Counted from the stretch's first letter, positions 8,513 through 17,772 are shown. The stretch is 64,000 nt of DNA from Pullilachnospira sp963929535 (GCA_963929535.1 CAWVIZ010000013.1:1-64000); one strand, 5' to 3'. Notes: generated from the letters alone by a model not told the origin. Numbers and translations are program-made.

Positions 8513-10777
8513 CTATTCTTTATCCGAATCGCTCTCGAAAAACATTCCATCCATATACGCCTGCTGAAATACCGGATCGTCCGCCAGGGAAATTTCGCTG
8601 GCCAGGGCGGCCGTCAGCCGGGCCTTCTCCATGGTTTCCGGATCCTGCAGAAGCAGCACCGCTCCCGCCAGAGAACTGTTTCCCACCGCCTGCACCTTGC
8701 CGGCAAACTCCTCAGGGAGCATTCCTATGGCCGCTGCCTTCTGGTAATCCAGCTGATATCCGAAGCCTCCAGCCACATAGATCCTGTCCACCTGGGAAGC
8801 CGCGATTCCGTATTTTTCCAGAAGAGTTTCAATCCCCGCCCGCACCGCGGCCTTGGCAAGCTGGATTTCCCGGACATCCTTCTGGTACAGGCAGATGCCT
8901 TTGCCTGCGGCATCCCGGGCCACCTGGTATCCGTCCTCAAACCAGGGATCCTCCATCCGTCCCGTCTCATCGATCACCTCCGCCTTTACCAGCTCAGCAG
9001 TGATCTCCACCACTCCGGTACCGCAGATCCCCACGGCCGGCTGCTGCCGGATGGTTTCCACCTCCAGCTCCTGTCCGTTCCAGCAAGCCTTGCAGACAGC
9101 TCCGGGAATACTTCCCGTGCCCCGGGTGATATTTCCCCCCTCAAAGGCAGGTCCGGCGGCCGTGGATGTCGCCAGAAGCTTTTTCCCATTTCCCAGAGCC
9201 ATCTCTCCGTTGGTTCCCAGATCGATCAGCAGAGCAGTTTCTTCCTTTTCAAGGAAATCCAGCGCGCAGAGCCCCGACACGATATCCGCTCCCACAAACA
9301 CGGAGATACCGGGGAAAATCTGCACCCTGGTCTTTGGATCTGCCTCCTCAAACCACTGCTTCAAGGGGAAATCCAGGTCGCCGATCTGATAGGGTGTAAA
9401 CGGCACACTGCCCAGCCCCTCACACGGATAGCCCATCAAAAGATGGATCATGGTGGTATTCCCTGCCACAGCTATCCGGGAAAGTCCCCTCCAGTCCACG
9501 CCGTTTCTCTCCTGAAGCCTTCGGATCTCCCGGTACAGGGCGCTGCGGATCTCTTCCATCAGCACCTGCCCCTTCCCCTCATTGGAGGCCTGGATCCTGG
9601 AGATCACATCCGCACCGTACTGCCGCTGAGGATTCAGGGCCGTGCTGGTATCCCGGTTCCGCTCCCATACCATCTGCACGGCAATGGTGGTGGTGCCGAT
9701 ATCCACCGCCAGAGAATATTTTAAAGCATCATCCCCCTCCTGGTCCCCGGACTCTGTTTTCCCGGGGGCATCCTGTGCCATATAGTCCGCCACAGCCTGT
9801 ATATCGTCCTCTCCCCGGCCCGGCGTCCACAGGATCACATCCTCATCCGGAACCGCGCGGCAGGCCAGTCTCCATCCCGCATCCAGCTCCTCCGGCCGGA
9901 AGCATTTTCTGTCCTCAGCGGTGATCTCCAGGCTGCCCTCCAGCACCCGGATGCGGCATTTCCCGCACCGGCCGGTTCCGCCGCAGGCCGCTGTGATCTT
10001 CACGCCGCCTTCCCGGAGCCCGTCCATGATCCCGCCTTCGGTCTCAAAGCGCACCGTGCGCAGAGCATCCGATTGCTCCGGATCCGTTCCCGGCCGCCAC
10101 GATCCGCTTCCCCCCTCCAGCACCGTCACCTGTACCGGCTCCACATGGCGGAGTCCGCAGGTAAGGTTGGGACATTTCCGGCAGTTATGCTGCGCCTGGA
10201 ATACTGCCGTGTCCGAAGTGGTCATATAGACATTGCAGCTGGTTTTCAGCGGCCGGTACATATAACCCTCTGTGATCTCCAGTCCCAGAAGCTGATCCGC
10301 TCTGGTCTGAATCATGGCCTCCCGCTGGATTTCCATGGTAAGGTCGTGGGGTGCCTCCAGCCGGCGCCGTATCCCCACACCCCACCGGGCGCAGTCCCGC
10401 CGCAGCTCCTCCTGGCTGTCCTTTTCCAGGGAAAACAGCGCCGCGTCCGCCATGGCGTCCGCCAGCATCCCTTTTACATACTCTCCCTCCTCAAAGGATC
10501 TGGTACTGAAATCACTGATCTCCTGGCCCACCGTCAGGATAGAGATCACCGCGTCCGCATCCTCCCCGACGCCGTCCGTCCTGCATCTGGCGGGGATGAT
10601 CCCCCTTCCCAGAATCCCCCGGGGTCTGCACATCCTGCAGATATCCGGGAGGATCTCCTCATACATTTCCTCCATCTCTTCATACACCGGAGAATCGGGG
10701 TAGCAGTTGATCTGCGCAAATACCTTCTCCTTATCTATCTGAAAATGCAGATTTTCCAATATTCTGCTGTCACTCAT
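8513..10777 (-). CDS. Corrinoid-activating ferredoxin/ASKHA ATPase (DUF4445/RACo-like)
   Basis: A 754-residue protein that reduces inactive Co(II) corrinoid back to Co(I) at the cost of ATP. Order of parts: about 200 residues resembling a MetH-reactivation-type domain; a small Cys cluster (C199, C202, C207; CRKCPNLTC); a plant-type 2Fe-2S ferredoxin domain with Cys265, Cys271, Cys274 and Cys306 (CGGTGRCGKC); and from about residue 350 an ASKHA domain with phosphate loops (VDIGTTTIAVQ, AGNTTMIHLL, LIDLGTNGEMAL) and the adenosine-site AGGFGYQLD near the C-terminus. The extra N-terminal domain and Cys cluster make it longer than the usual 600-650-residue activators. It lies 138 bases downstream of the corrinoid protein gene, past a terminator. 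Confidence 0.88.
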   Translation of the reverse strand: MSDSRILENLHFQIDKEKVFAQINCYPDSPVYEEMEEMYEEILPDICRMCRPRGILGRGIIPARCRTDGVGEDADAVISILTVGQEISDFSTRSFEEGEYVKGMLADAMADAALFSLEKDSQEELRRDCARWGVGIRRRLEAPHDLTMEIQREAMIQTRADQLLGLEITEGYMYRPLKTSCNVYMTTSDTAVFQAQHNCRKCPNLTCGLRHVEPVQVTVLEGGSGSWRPGTDPEQSDALRTVRFETEGGIMDGLREGGVKITAACGGTGRCGKCRIRVLEGSLEITAEDRKCFRPEELDAGWRLACRAVPDEDVILWTPGRGEDDIQAVADYMAQDAPGKTESGDQEGDDALKYSLAVDIGTTTIAVQMVWERNRDTSTALNPQRQYGADVISRIQASNEGKGQVLMEEIRSALYREIRRLQERNGVDWRGLSRIAVAGNTTMIHLLMGYPCEGLGSVPFTPYQIGDLDFPLKQWFEEADPKTRVQIFPGISVFVGADIVSGLCALDFLEKEETALLIDLGTNGEMALGNGKKLLATSTAAGPAFEGGNITRGTGSIPGAVCKACWNGQELEVETIRQQPAVGICGTGVVEITAELVKAEVIDETGRMEDPWFEDGYQVARDAAGKGICLYQKDVREIQLAKAAVRAGIETLLEKYGIAASQVDRIYVAGGFGYQLDYQKAAAIGMLPEEFAGKVQAVGNSSLAGAVLLLQDPETMEKARLTAALASEISLADDPVFQQAYMDGMFFESDSDKE

Positions 10778-10841
10778 CCATGTATTCCTCCATCCAATAA
10801 GAAAAGTCGTAACCCTTTCTCCCTCCGCTGCCCGCGGAAAA

Positions 10842-10892
10842 AAGCTGCCGCAGACCAGCCGCTCTGCTTCCTGCGGCGGCCGGTCTGCGGCA
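10842..10892 (-). terminator. Strong hairpin between corrinoid-protein and activator genes
   Basis: Perfect 13-base stem GCTGCCGCAGACC/GGTCTGCGGCAGC followed on the minus strand by TTTTTT. It should make the corrinoid protein more abundant than the activator, as expected for a carrier versus a catalytic activator. Confidence 0.85.
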
Positions 10893-10915
10893 GCGTCATG
10901 TTTTTCTGTTCTTAC

Positions 10916-11560
10916 TTATGCGGTTTTCTCCTGAACGGCTTTCTTGGCCACCTCAGCAGCGGTAGCCGCATCCGGTGTGTAGTAGTCCGCGCCGATCTGC
11001 TGGGCAAAGCTCTCGTTTACCGGAGCACCGCCTACCATTACGATATATTTTTCACGGAGATTTCTGTTCTTCAGCTCCGTGATCACTTCCTGCATATTGG
11101 TCATCGTAGTGGTCAGCAGAGCAGACATACAGATCACATCCGCGCCGATCTCCTCTGCCTTGTCGATAAATACCTCCGGCGTCACATCCACGCCCATATC
11201 GCAGATCTCAAATCCCGCGCCCTTCAGCATCATTACCACCAGATTTTTTCCGATATCGTGCAGGTCACCCTTCACGGTTCCTACCACCGCCCGTCCAATG
11301 GGCTCATTGCCGATCTCCACCAGCTTGGGCTCCAGAATGTTCAGTCCCGCGTTCAGCGCTCTGGCTGCCACCAGAACCTCGGGAACGAAGATCTCATTTC
11401 TCTTGAATTTTCCTCCGATGATGGTCATGCCGTCCAGCAGACCCTCATTGAGGATCGCCTTGGGATCCATGCCCTCATCCAGCGCCTGCTGTACCAGCGC
11501 TTTCACATTTTTTGCCCGGCCCTTCTGCAGATACTCTGAAATTTCCTGAATAATCGCCAT
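10916..11560 (-). CDS. Corrinoid (B12-binding) methyl-carrier protein
   Basis: A 214-residue MtaC/MtbC-type protein. An N-terminal four-helix cap spans roughly residues 1-85. The Rossmann-like B12 domain follows, with the cobalt-ligand motif D99-L-H101-D-I-G104 (GDLHDIGKN), plus the downstream SALLTTTM and GGAPVNESFA segments that contact the nucleotide tail. The length is normal for the family. AGGAGGAATGTGAC precedes ATG 11560. It accepts a methyl group from one URO-D-family enzyme and passes it to another or to tetrahydrofolate. It is divergent from the PocR-AraC regulator, which suggests local control. Confidence 0.93.
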   Translation of the reverse strand: MAIIQEISEYLQKGRAKNVKALVQQALDEGMDPKAILNEGLLDGMTIIGGKFKRNEIFVPEVLVAARALNAGLNILEPKLVEIGNEPIGRAVVGTVKGDLHDIGKNLVVMMLKGAGFEICDMGVDVTPEVFIDKAEEIGADVICMSALLTTTMTNMQEVITELKNRNLREKYIVMVGGAPVNESFAQQIGADYYTPDAATAAEVAKKAVQEKTA

Positions 11561-11803
11561 GTCACATTCCTCCTGTAAAAATTGTAAATATTTTTGTTGT
11601 TCTTTCCGAGGCGCTCGTTTTCCTCTTTTATAAGCTTCATTTTATCCCCGATTCTTTCGGAAATATTGTATTTTTTTTGGAATGTTGGTACTTTTTTTGT
11701 GCCCTTTTCAGTGCTATAATAGGCGTACCAGACACATGGGCAGCCGGCAGCATTCCGGACGCCCGGCTTACTGCTGCAATGGCGCTTTTCAAGGAGGCAA
11801 CTT

Positions 11804-13063
11804 ATGAGCTTGACACCATATCTTTACACCATTGTGGAAAAACAGCGGCTTTCCGATATGCTGAAGGCCTTTTACAGCTGCGTGGATCTTCCTATCCAGG
11901 CCATCGACGACACCGGGAGGATTCTGGATTCCTGCGGAAAAGTCTCTTCATTCTGCAGCCTTTTTAAAAAATACCTTCCGCCTGAGGAAAACTGCGGCCA
12001 GCTTCATGCGAAAGCCGGAAAAAGGGCCATGGACCTGGGAGAAACGTATATTTTTTCCTGCCATGCCAACCTGAATCATATTGTATTTCCGCTGATCAAT
12101 AAAAACGCGCTGTTTGGCTCGATCCTGGTGGGGCCTTTTCTCATGGATGAACCGGATTCCCTGCTGATCTCAGATCTCTGCCGCAGGTATCCCATCCCCA
12201 CCGACGATCTTCTGGAGCTGTACGAAGAGTCTCATTCGCTTCCGGTGGTTCCTCCTGCCAAGGTAACCCAGATCAGCCATCTGCTGTACTATATGTTTTC
12301 CAGCCTGGTCTCCGACAGCTACCAGCAGTTTATCATCAATCAGGAAAAGCTCCAGCAGCAGTCCCTGATCAACGAATCCATTCAGCGCTATAAAAACTTC
12401 AGCGCCCAGCCCTCATCCCAGTATCCCTATGAAAAGGAGCAGGCGCTGATCACCAAGGTAAAGACCAGAGACGCCGCCCAGGCCAAGGCGCTCCTCAACG
12501 ATCTCCTGGGATATGTATTTTTTTCGGAGGGAAGCAATCTGGATGTGATCAAAACCCGGGCCATCGAACTGTGTTCGCTTCTTTCCCGGGCTGCCATCGA
12601 GGGCGGCGCCACCAATGATATCATTCTGAAAATGAACAACCATTTTCTGAAAACCCTCCAGGAAATCCAGAACCTGGACGATCTGTGCTACAAACTGCAG
12701 GAGACCCTGGACGCTTTTACCGCCAACATGTTCGATTACATTCCGGAAAAGAACCATGAGATCATCAAAAAGGCGATCCAGTATATTTCCCAGCATTTTT
12801 CCGAGGATCTGACCCTGGAACAGGTGGCCGGACATATTCACCTGAACGCCGCCTATTTTTCCTCCATGTTCAAGCAGTCCACCGGCTCCTCCTTCAAGGA
12901 ATACCTGAATATGGTCCGGATAGAGGAAAGTAAACGGCTGCTGGCAAACACGGATTATACCATTATTGATATTGCCATTGCCGCGGGTTTTGAAGATCAG
13001 AGTTATTTTTCCAAGGTATTCAAAAAATATACCGGCCTGACCCCCAGGCAGTACCGGCAGTAA
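11804..13063 (+). CDS. AraC-family regulator with PocR sensory domain
   Basis: A 419-residue transcription factor. The N-terminal PocR domain (about residues 5-170) has characteristic cysteines (SSFCSLF, ENCGQLH, FSCHAN) and the LFGSILVGPFL strand. A helical linker follows, and the last hundred residues form the AraC double helix-turn-helix (LTLEQVAGHIHLNAAYFSSMFK, IIDIAIAAGFEDQSYFSKVFK). AAGGAGG precedes ATG 11804. PocR domains are found in regulators of propanediol/cobamide metabolism and in acetogen methyltransferase loci. Being divergent to the corrinoid protein gene, it most likely senses the methyl donor or corrinoid state and switches the locus on. The ligand is unknown. Confidence 0.9.
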   Translation: MSLTPYLYTIVEKQRLSDMLKAFYSCVDLPIQAIDDTGRILDSCGKVSSFCSLFKKYLPPEENCGQLHAKAGKRAMDLGETYIFSCHANLNHIVFPLINKNALFGSILVGPFLMDEPDSLLISDLCRRYPIPTDDLLELYEESHSLPVVPPAKVTQISHLLYYMFSSLVSDSYQQFIINQEKLQQQSLINESIQRYKNFSAQPSSQYPYEKEQALITKVKTRDAAQAKALLNDLLGYVFFSEGSNLDVIKTRAIELCSLLSRAAIEGGATNDIILKMNNHFLKTLQEIQNLDDLCYKLQETLDAFTANMFDYIPEKNHEIIKKAIQYISQHFSEDLTLEQVAGHIHLNAAYFSSMFKQSTGSSFKEYLNMVRIEESKRLLANTDYTIIDIAIAAGFEDQSYFSKVFKKYTGLTPRQYRQ

Positions 13064-13436
13064 CCCCACTGCCAGGGAGGACTTGCCGGGCGTATTGATC
13101 GGATAGGGGAAGTCCCTTCCCCATCCGATCCCCGCGATACTGCGGACAGCTCACGGCAATGCCGTTCGCTGTCCGTTGCCCGGCAAATATCCGCTCATGC
13201 TGGCATGGCGGCTGCTTGCCGGGCGTATTGCGCAAACCATCATGTCCTTTGATTGGACACCACGAGTATAAAAGCCCACGGATTGCTCCGCGCTGAGCGC
13301 TCTCGCAATCTTACCTGCATTCGCACTCCGGGCTATCGCCCGACGTGCTCATACAGGTTAGCGTCTCTAAAGCATAGCCGGACTGGTCTGCAGGCAGCCC
13401 GCCCGTCTCTGCTTTGAGACTGGGCTTTTATAGTAA
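13064..13436. repeat. Palindrome-rich intergenic element
   Basis: About 370 bases without a gene. It contains a 16-base direct repeat CTTGCCGGGCGTATTG at 13082-13097 and 13215-13230. It also contains a 12-base perfect inverted repeat TATAAAAGCCCA (13267-13278)/TGGGCTTTTATA (13421-13432) that encloses smaller stems: GATTGC/GCAATC, GCAC..CCGGGC/GCCCG..GTGC, and ACCTG/CAGGT. The last arm, with GTCTC/GAGAC inside it and TTTTA after it, could also end the upstream plus-strand transcript. No coding potential is seen. Confidence 0.55.
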
Positions 13437-13479
13437 AAACAGCCGGAAGATCACAGTTTCCTGTGCCTTTCGGCTGTTT
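13437..13479 (-). terminator. Terminator of the short methyltransferase gene
   Basis: AAACAGCCG/CGGCTGTTT stem with T residues on the minus strand, just after the stop at 13497. Confidence 0.8.
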
Positions 13480-13496
13480 CCATCCTAATATCCGTT

Positions 13497-14510
13497 TTAC
13501 TTCTTTCTGTAAAATTCTTCCACTGTCTCAAAAAAAGCGTCCATATTTTCAAATGGCGTCATGGGCGGCACATCACAGCCGGAAGCAATGACAAAATTGG
13601 GATATTTGGAGCATCTCTCCAGAAGTTCTCTGGTCTCTTTTCTTACCATCTCCGGCGTACCATTTCTCAGAACTCCCGCGGGATCAATGTTTCCGATCAC
13701 CATTCTGTCTGAAGGAACAGTCTGCAGAGCTTTCTCAATATCAATGGCATTCCCGAAACTGTATGCCGTGGCATCCACCTGACGAATCTGAGGCAGCAGC
13801 GGTTCTACGTTTCCGCAGTTGTGATACATCACCAGGAAATTGTCATCCTCCACCGCATCCCGGATCTTCTGCACATATGGGGTGGAAAATTCTTCGATCA
13901 GGCTGGGAGAAAGAAGACCTGCCGCCGGCTCCGCCATCAGTACGCCGTTGGCTCCCGCTTCCTTAAAAGCTTTGGCATATTCCACAAGAAAATCCGTCAC
14001 TTTACCCAAAACCGTTTCCACCATCTCCGGTTCCTCATAGCAGAGGATCATGATCTCTGTCATATCCAGCAGACGCCCTGCCAGAGAATACGGTCCGATG
14101 AGGCCCGCCAGAACCGGCCGGTCTGTGATCAGTTCGCACGCTTCTTTGATTCCCTTCACACACTCTCCCGTACGGCCCGCACCCACCGGAGGAACCTGCA
14201 GCGCCTCCGCCTGCTCCTCTGTCTCGATCAGAGCTCCGTGCATGGTGGGAACCTCATCTTCACTGTACATGACCTTCGCGCCAAAGGCTTCTGCCTCCAC
14301 CGAAAGGTCCATCAGGCTCAGGGCAATTCCCATCTGAGGATATTTTTTCGCAATGCTTTCCATACAAAGCGCCTGGAGATGTCCGTCCTTCACCAGTTCC
14401 TCCACTGTCACTCCGATCAGCCGTCCTCCCGGAAAGGAAAATATGGGCATTGCCTTCTTTTCAGCTGATGCGATCTGCTCTGCCTGCCACTGCTTCATGT
14501 TTCTCTTCAT
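13497..14510 (-). CDS. MtaA/MtbA-like URO-D-family methyltransferase
   Basis: A 337-residue single-domain URO-D superfamily enzyme of the size of MtaA/MtbA (cobamide:thiol or cobamide:folate methyltransferase). The zinc-binding set HxC...C is present: YHNCGN near residue 236 and ASGCDVPP near 318. The barrel strand LAGLIGPYSLAGRL is conserved. AGGAGG lies before ATG 14510. The acceptor cannot be read from sequence; in an acetogen-like gut anaerobe tetrahydrofolate is more likely than coenzyme M. It is transcribed alone, opposite to the PocR regulator. Confidence 0.82.
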   Translation of the reverse strand: MKRNMKQWQAEQIASAEKKAMPIFSFPGGRLIGVTVEELVKDGHLQALCMESIAKKYPQMGIALSLMDLSVEAEAFGAKVMYSEDEVPTMHGALIETEEQAEALQVPPVGAGRTGECVKGIKEACELITDRPVLAGLIGPYSLAGRLLDMTEIMILCYEEPEMVETVLGKVTDFLVEYAKAFKEAGANGVLMAEPAAGLLSPSLIEEFSTPYVQKIRDAVEDDNFLVMYHNCGNVEPLLPQIRQVDATAYSFGNAIDIEKALQTVPSDRMVIGNIDPAGVLRNGTPEMVRKETRELLERCSKYPNFVIASGCDVPPMTPFENMDAFFETVEEFYRKK

Positions 14511-14689
14511 CTGACATTCCTCCTGTATCTTTCACGGCAGCTCTTTTCCTGCCTGTTACGGCTTTCTGTTCTGCTGCCCGCAGACAGCCGCCCCCTCTGA
14601 GGTTCGCTGCCGCCGTCCATGCCTGATCTCTGCCAGGCACTGCCAATCGTTTTGATGGCATTATTATAGAAAGATACAGGTCGGCAATG

Positions 14690-16042
14690 TTAGCAATTTT
14701 TTTTGAAATTTGGTAAATTTCTTAGCAATCGTTGGTCCAGCAGCCTGTCTCTGGTGTTCAGCCCGGGATCCTCCAGCACCGCCTCCAGAAGCCCCTGAAG
14801 GATTTCCCCCATCCGAGGGCCAGGCTTTACACCCACGGCGATCAGATCTTTCCCGGTGACAGCCAGCGTTTTCAGGGAAACACACTGGCCCTTTTCCATG
14901 ATCTCCCGGTAAAGTTCCTCTACCTGGGAAATCCTCCGCAGTTTTTCCTCTCTGCGGTAATCGCTCTGGGCCATGGTATCCGCCCGCTGCACCTTCAGAA
15001 GAAGGGGAAAGAGCTCCTCTCCCACCTGACTCACTGCTCTGCGGACCGCCCGCTCTTCCGGCTGTACCCTCCAGTCGTGCCAGTGCACCAGGCGGGTTAC
15101 CTTTCCGATGGTATCATTGTCAAATTTCAGTCTCCTCAGTACCTCCCGGGCGATTTCCCGGCTGATCTCCCCATGCCCTTTAAAATGATCCCGGCCGTTC
15201 TCATCCGTGGTGCGGGCATCCGGCTTACCCATGTCGTGAAGCAGCATGGTCAGTCTCAATACCTTGTCCTTTTCCACACCTTCCAGCGCCCAGAGCGTAT
15301 GTTCTCCCACACTGCCCCGGTGGTGAGGGGTATTCTGGGGTGTTTCCATCATCCTGTCAAATTCCGGAAGGATCACGGCGCTGATCCCGGTCTCCCACAC
15401 TGCCCGCATCATACCGGGACGGTCAGAGATCAGAAGCTTTACCAGCTCCGTCCGGATCCGCTCCGCGCTGATTTTTTTCAGGGTGGGCGCCAGCTCACAG
15501 ATTGCCTGCACGGTCTGCCCTTCTATGGAAAATCCCAGCTGAGCCGCGAACCGTACCGCCCGCAGGATCCGCAGCGCGTCCTCTCCGAACCGCTTCCGGG
15601 GATCCCCCACACAACGGATCACCTTTCTCTGCAGATCCTCCATTCCTCCGAACAGATCGATCAGTCCGGTCTCCCGGCTGTACGCCATGGCATTCACTGT
15701 AAAATCCCGGCGCTTCAGGTCCTCCGCCAGGCTTCCCGTAAATTCCACCTGGCTGGGATGGCGGCCGTCCTTATATTCCCCGTCGATGCGGTAGGTAGTC
15801 ACCTCATATCCCTGGCCCCCTGCCAGAACCGTCACAGTTCCATGCTGAAGCCCCGTGTCCACGGTCCGGGGAAACAGGGCCTTCACCTGCCAGGGCGTGG
15901 CCGATGTGGTGATATCCCAGTCATCCGGCTTCCTTCCCAGAACCGAATCCCGGACGCATCCTCCCACAGCAAACGCTTCATATCCATTGGTCCTCAGCAC
16001 ATCGATGATCATGCTGACACCAGCCGGCAATTGTAATCTCAC
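14690..16042 (-). CDS. cca: CCA tRNA nucleotidyltransferase (HD-domain type)
   Basis: A 450-residue class II nucleotidyltransferase that adds or repairs the tRNA 3' CCA. The head motif GGCVRDSVLGRKPDDWDITTSA, with the catalytic DxD, is followed by the neck motif KRRDFTVNAMAY and the RxxRF-type AVRFAAQLGF. A C-terminal HD phosphohydrolase domain follows (LLHDMGKPDART, HGEISREIA). GTG 16042 is chosen because AAAGGA lies eight bases upstream; a later ATG at 16012 is possible. This fits the chromosome, whose one tRNA in the window does not encode CCA. It shares a gap of about 90 bases with proS and may be cotranscribed. Confidence 0.93.
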   Translation of the reverse strand: MRLQLPAGVSMIIDVLRTNGYEAFAVGGCVRDSVLGRKPDDWDITTSATPWQVKALFPRTVDTGLQHGTVTVLAGGQGYEVTTYRIDGEYKDGRHPSQVEFTGSLAEDLKRRDFTVNAMAYSRETGLIDLFGGMEDLQRKVIRCVGDPRKRFGEDALRILRAVRFAAQLGFSIEGQTVQAICELAPTLKKISAERIRTELVKLLISDRPGMMRAVWETGISAVILPEFDRMMETPQNTPHHRGSVGEHTLWALEGVEKDKVLRLTMLLHDMGKPDARTTDENGRDHFKGHGEISREIAREVLRRLKFDNDTIGKVTRLVHWHDWRVQPEERAVRRAVSQVGEELFPLLLKVQRADTMAQSDYRREEKLRRISQVEELYREIMEKGQCVSLKTLAVTGKDLIAVGVKPGPRMGEILQGLLEAVLEDPGLNTRDRLLDQRLLRNLPNFKKNC

Positions 16043-16133
16043 GCTCTCAGTCCTTTCTCTCGATCTCGCCGCCATTCCGGTTTTCGGCTTCGCCGCCGCG
16101 GATCCGCCGCTATCCGGCCTTCCGCTGTCGCGA

Positions 16134-17573
16134 TCAATAAGCGCGGCCCCAGTATACCATTTTTTTCGCCGGTTTGCCGCAGCATACGCACACGTCGGAA
16201 ATCTGCTCCTGCTCAAAGGGGATACAGCGGGAGGTGGCAGCCGTATCTTCCTTGATCCTGTCCTCACACGCCTGGTCTCCGCACCACATTGCCTTGATAA
16301 ATCCCGGTTTCTCATTGATGGTCTTTACAAATTCCTGATAATCCCTGGCCACATAGGTATGGGAATCCCTGTGGGCTCTGGCTGTCTCCAGCATATCCTT
16401 CTGAATGCTCTCCAGGATCTGGGGAACCTTCACTGCCAGCTCCTCCAGGGCTACCGTGATCTTCTCTCTGGTATCCCTGCGGACCACTACCGCCTGACCT
16501 GCCTCAATATCCTTGGGACCGCACTCGATACGCACCGGAATTCCCCGCATTTCCTGCTCTGCGAATTTGAATCCCGGGCTCTTGTCCGTGGCATCCACCT
16601 TCACCCGGACGCCTGCGGCACGCAGCGCTTCCTCCAGACGGGCGGCGTTTTCCAGAACCCCCTCCTTCTTCTGCTGGATGGGAATGATCACCGCCTGCAC
16701 CGGAGCGATCCTGGGCGGCAGCTTCAGTCCGCTGTCATCTCCGTGCACCATGATAATGGCTCCGATCATACGGGTGGTCATTCCCCAGGAGGTCTGATGC
16801 ACATACTGCAGCTTATTCTCTTTATCCGTATACTGGATCTCAAAAGCTCTGGCAAATCCGTCCCCGAAGTTGTGGCTGGTTCCGGACTGGAGCGCCTTTC
16901 CGTCATGCATCAGGGATTCGATGGTATAGGTGGCTTCCGCTCCCGCGAATTTTTCCTTGTCTGTCTTGCGCCCCTTCACCACCGGGATGGCCAGCACCTG
17001 CTCACAGAAATCCGCGTACACATTCAGCATCTGGATCGTTCTTTCCTCTGCCTCCTCCGCTGTGGCATGGGCTGTGTGTCCCTCCTGCCATAAGAACTCC
17101 CTGGATCTCAGGAACGGGCGGGTGGTCTTTTCCCAGCGCACCACGGAGCACCACTGATTGTAAACCTTGGGCAGATCTCTGTAGGAGTGGATCTCCCTGG
17201 CATACAGATCACAGAACAGGGTCTCCGAAGTGGGCCGCACGCACAGCCTCTCCTGCAGCTCCTCCAGGCCGCCGTGGGTAACCCAGGCCACCTCCGGGGC
17301 AAAACCTTCCACATGATCCTTCTCCTTCTGGAGCAGGCTCTCCGGAATGAACATGGGCAGATATACATTCTCCACACCCGTCTCCTTGAAACGGGCATCC
17401 AGCTCCTTCTGGATATTTTCCCAGATGGCATAGCCTGCCGGCTTGATCACCATGCAGCCTTTCACACTGGTATAATCCACCAGATCGGCTTTCTTTACCA
17501 CATCCGTATACCACTGGGCGAAATCTTCTTCCATGGAGGTAATTGCCTCCACCAGTTTCTTCTCTTTTGCCAT
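16134..17573 (-). CDS. proS: Prolyl-tRNA synthetase, short (archaeal/eukaryote-like) type
   Basis: A 479-residue class II synthetase without the bacterial editing insertion, as in many Clostridia. Motif 2 is seen in WEKTTRPFLRSREFLWQEGHTAHA, the anticodon-binding domain follows, and the C-terminal zinc-like domain contains CVCCGKPAKK and ends in WGRAY, typical of this form. AAGGAG lies before ATG 17573. It is controlled by the T-box leader upstream, which reads uncharged tRNA-Pro. Confidence 0.96.
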   Translation of the reverse strand: MAKEKKLVEAITSMEEDFAQWYTDVVKKADLVDYTSVKGCMVIKPAGYAIWENIQKELDARFKETGVENVYLPMFIPESLLQKEKDHVEGFAPEVAWVTHGGLEELQERLCVRPTSETLFCDLYAREIHSYRDLPKVYNQWCSVVRWEKTTRPFLRSREFLWQEGHTAHATAEEAEERTIQMLNVYADFCEQVLAIPVVKGRKTDKEKFAGAEATYTIESLMHDGKALQSGTSHNFGDGFARAFEIQYTDKENKLQYVHQTSWGMTTRMIGAIIMVHGDDSGLKLPPRIAPVQAVIIPIQQKKEGVLENAARLEEALRAAGVRVKVDATDKSPGFKFAEQEMRGIPVRIECGPKDIEAGQAVVVRRDTREKITVALEELAVKVPQILESIQKDMLETARAHRDSHTYVARDYQEFVKTINEKPGFIKAMWCGDQACEDRIKEDTAATSRCIPFEQEQISDVCVCCGKPAKKMVYWGRAY

Positions 17574-17589
17574 TGTTTTTCTCCTTTTT

Positions 17590-17760
17590 CTGTTATTCTC
17601 GGCCTACCGGCCCTTTTCTTCCGCCTGCGGCGGGCCGCACAAGCGACCGCTTCCGCTCCGCCCCAGTGCGGTCTCCGTTCCGCTTCGGTCGGCGCTAAAC
17701 GTGTGCCACCGGCACACAGCGCCGCCAAATGGACATGCAAGCATGTCCGCTTGGCTCGTT
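17590..17760. repeat. Palindromic intergenic repeat between T-box terminator and proS
   Basis: No gene. Contains GTGTGCC/GGCACAC, GGACATGC/GCATGTCC and repeated GCGGTC/CGGTCGG blocks, ending in CTTGGCTCGTTGCCCGCGGG. The last phrase has relatives at 22597 (TGGCCCGTTGCCTGCGG) and 23427 (CTGGCTCGTTGCCCACAG), so it is a dispersed repeat lying within the proS leader transcript. Confidence 0.5.
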
Positions 17761-17772
17761 GCCCGCGGGAAT

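Noticed and set aside
10073..11539. 488-codon plus-strand frame
   Set aside because: Covers the corrinoid gene and the activator start on the wrong strand; both of those have strong motifs.
12413..13069. 218-codon minus-strand frame
   Set aside because: Antisense to the AraC-type domain, which is unmistakable; hydrophobic Gly-rich shadow.
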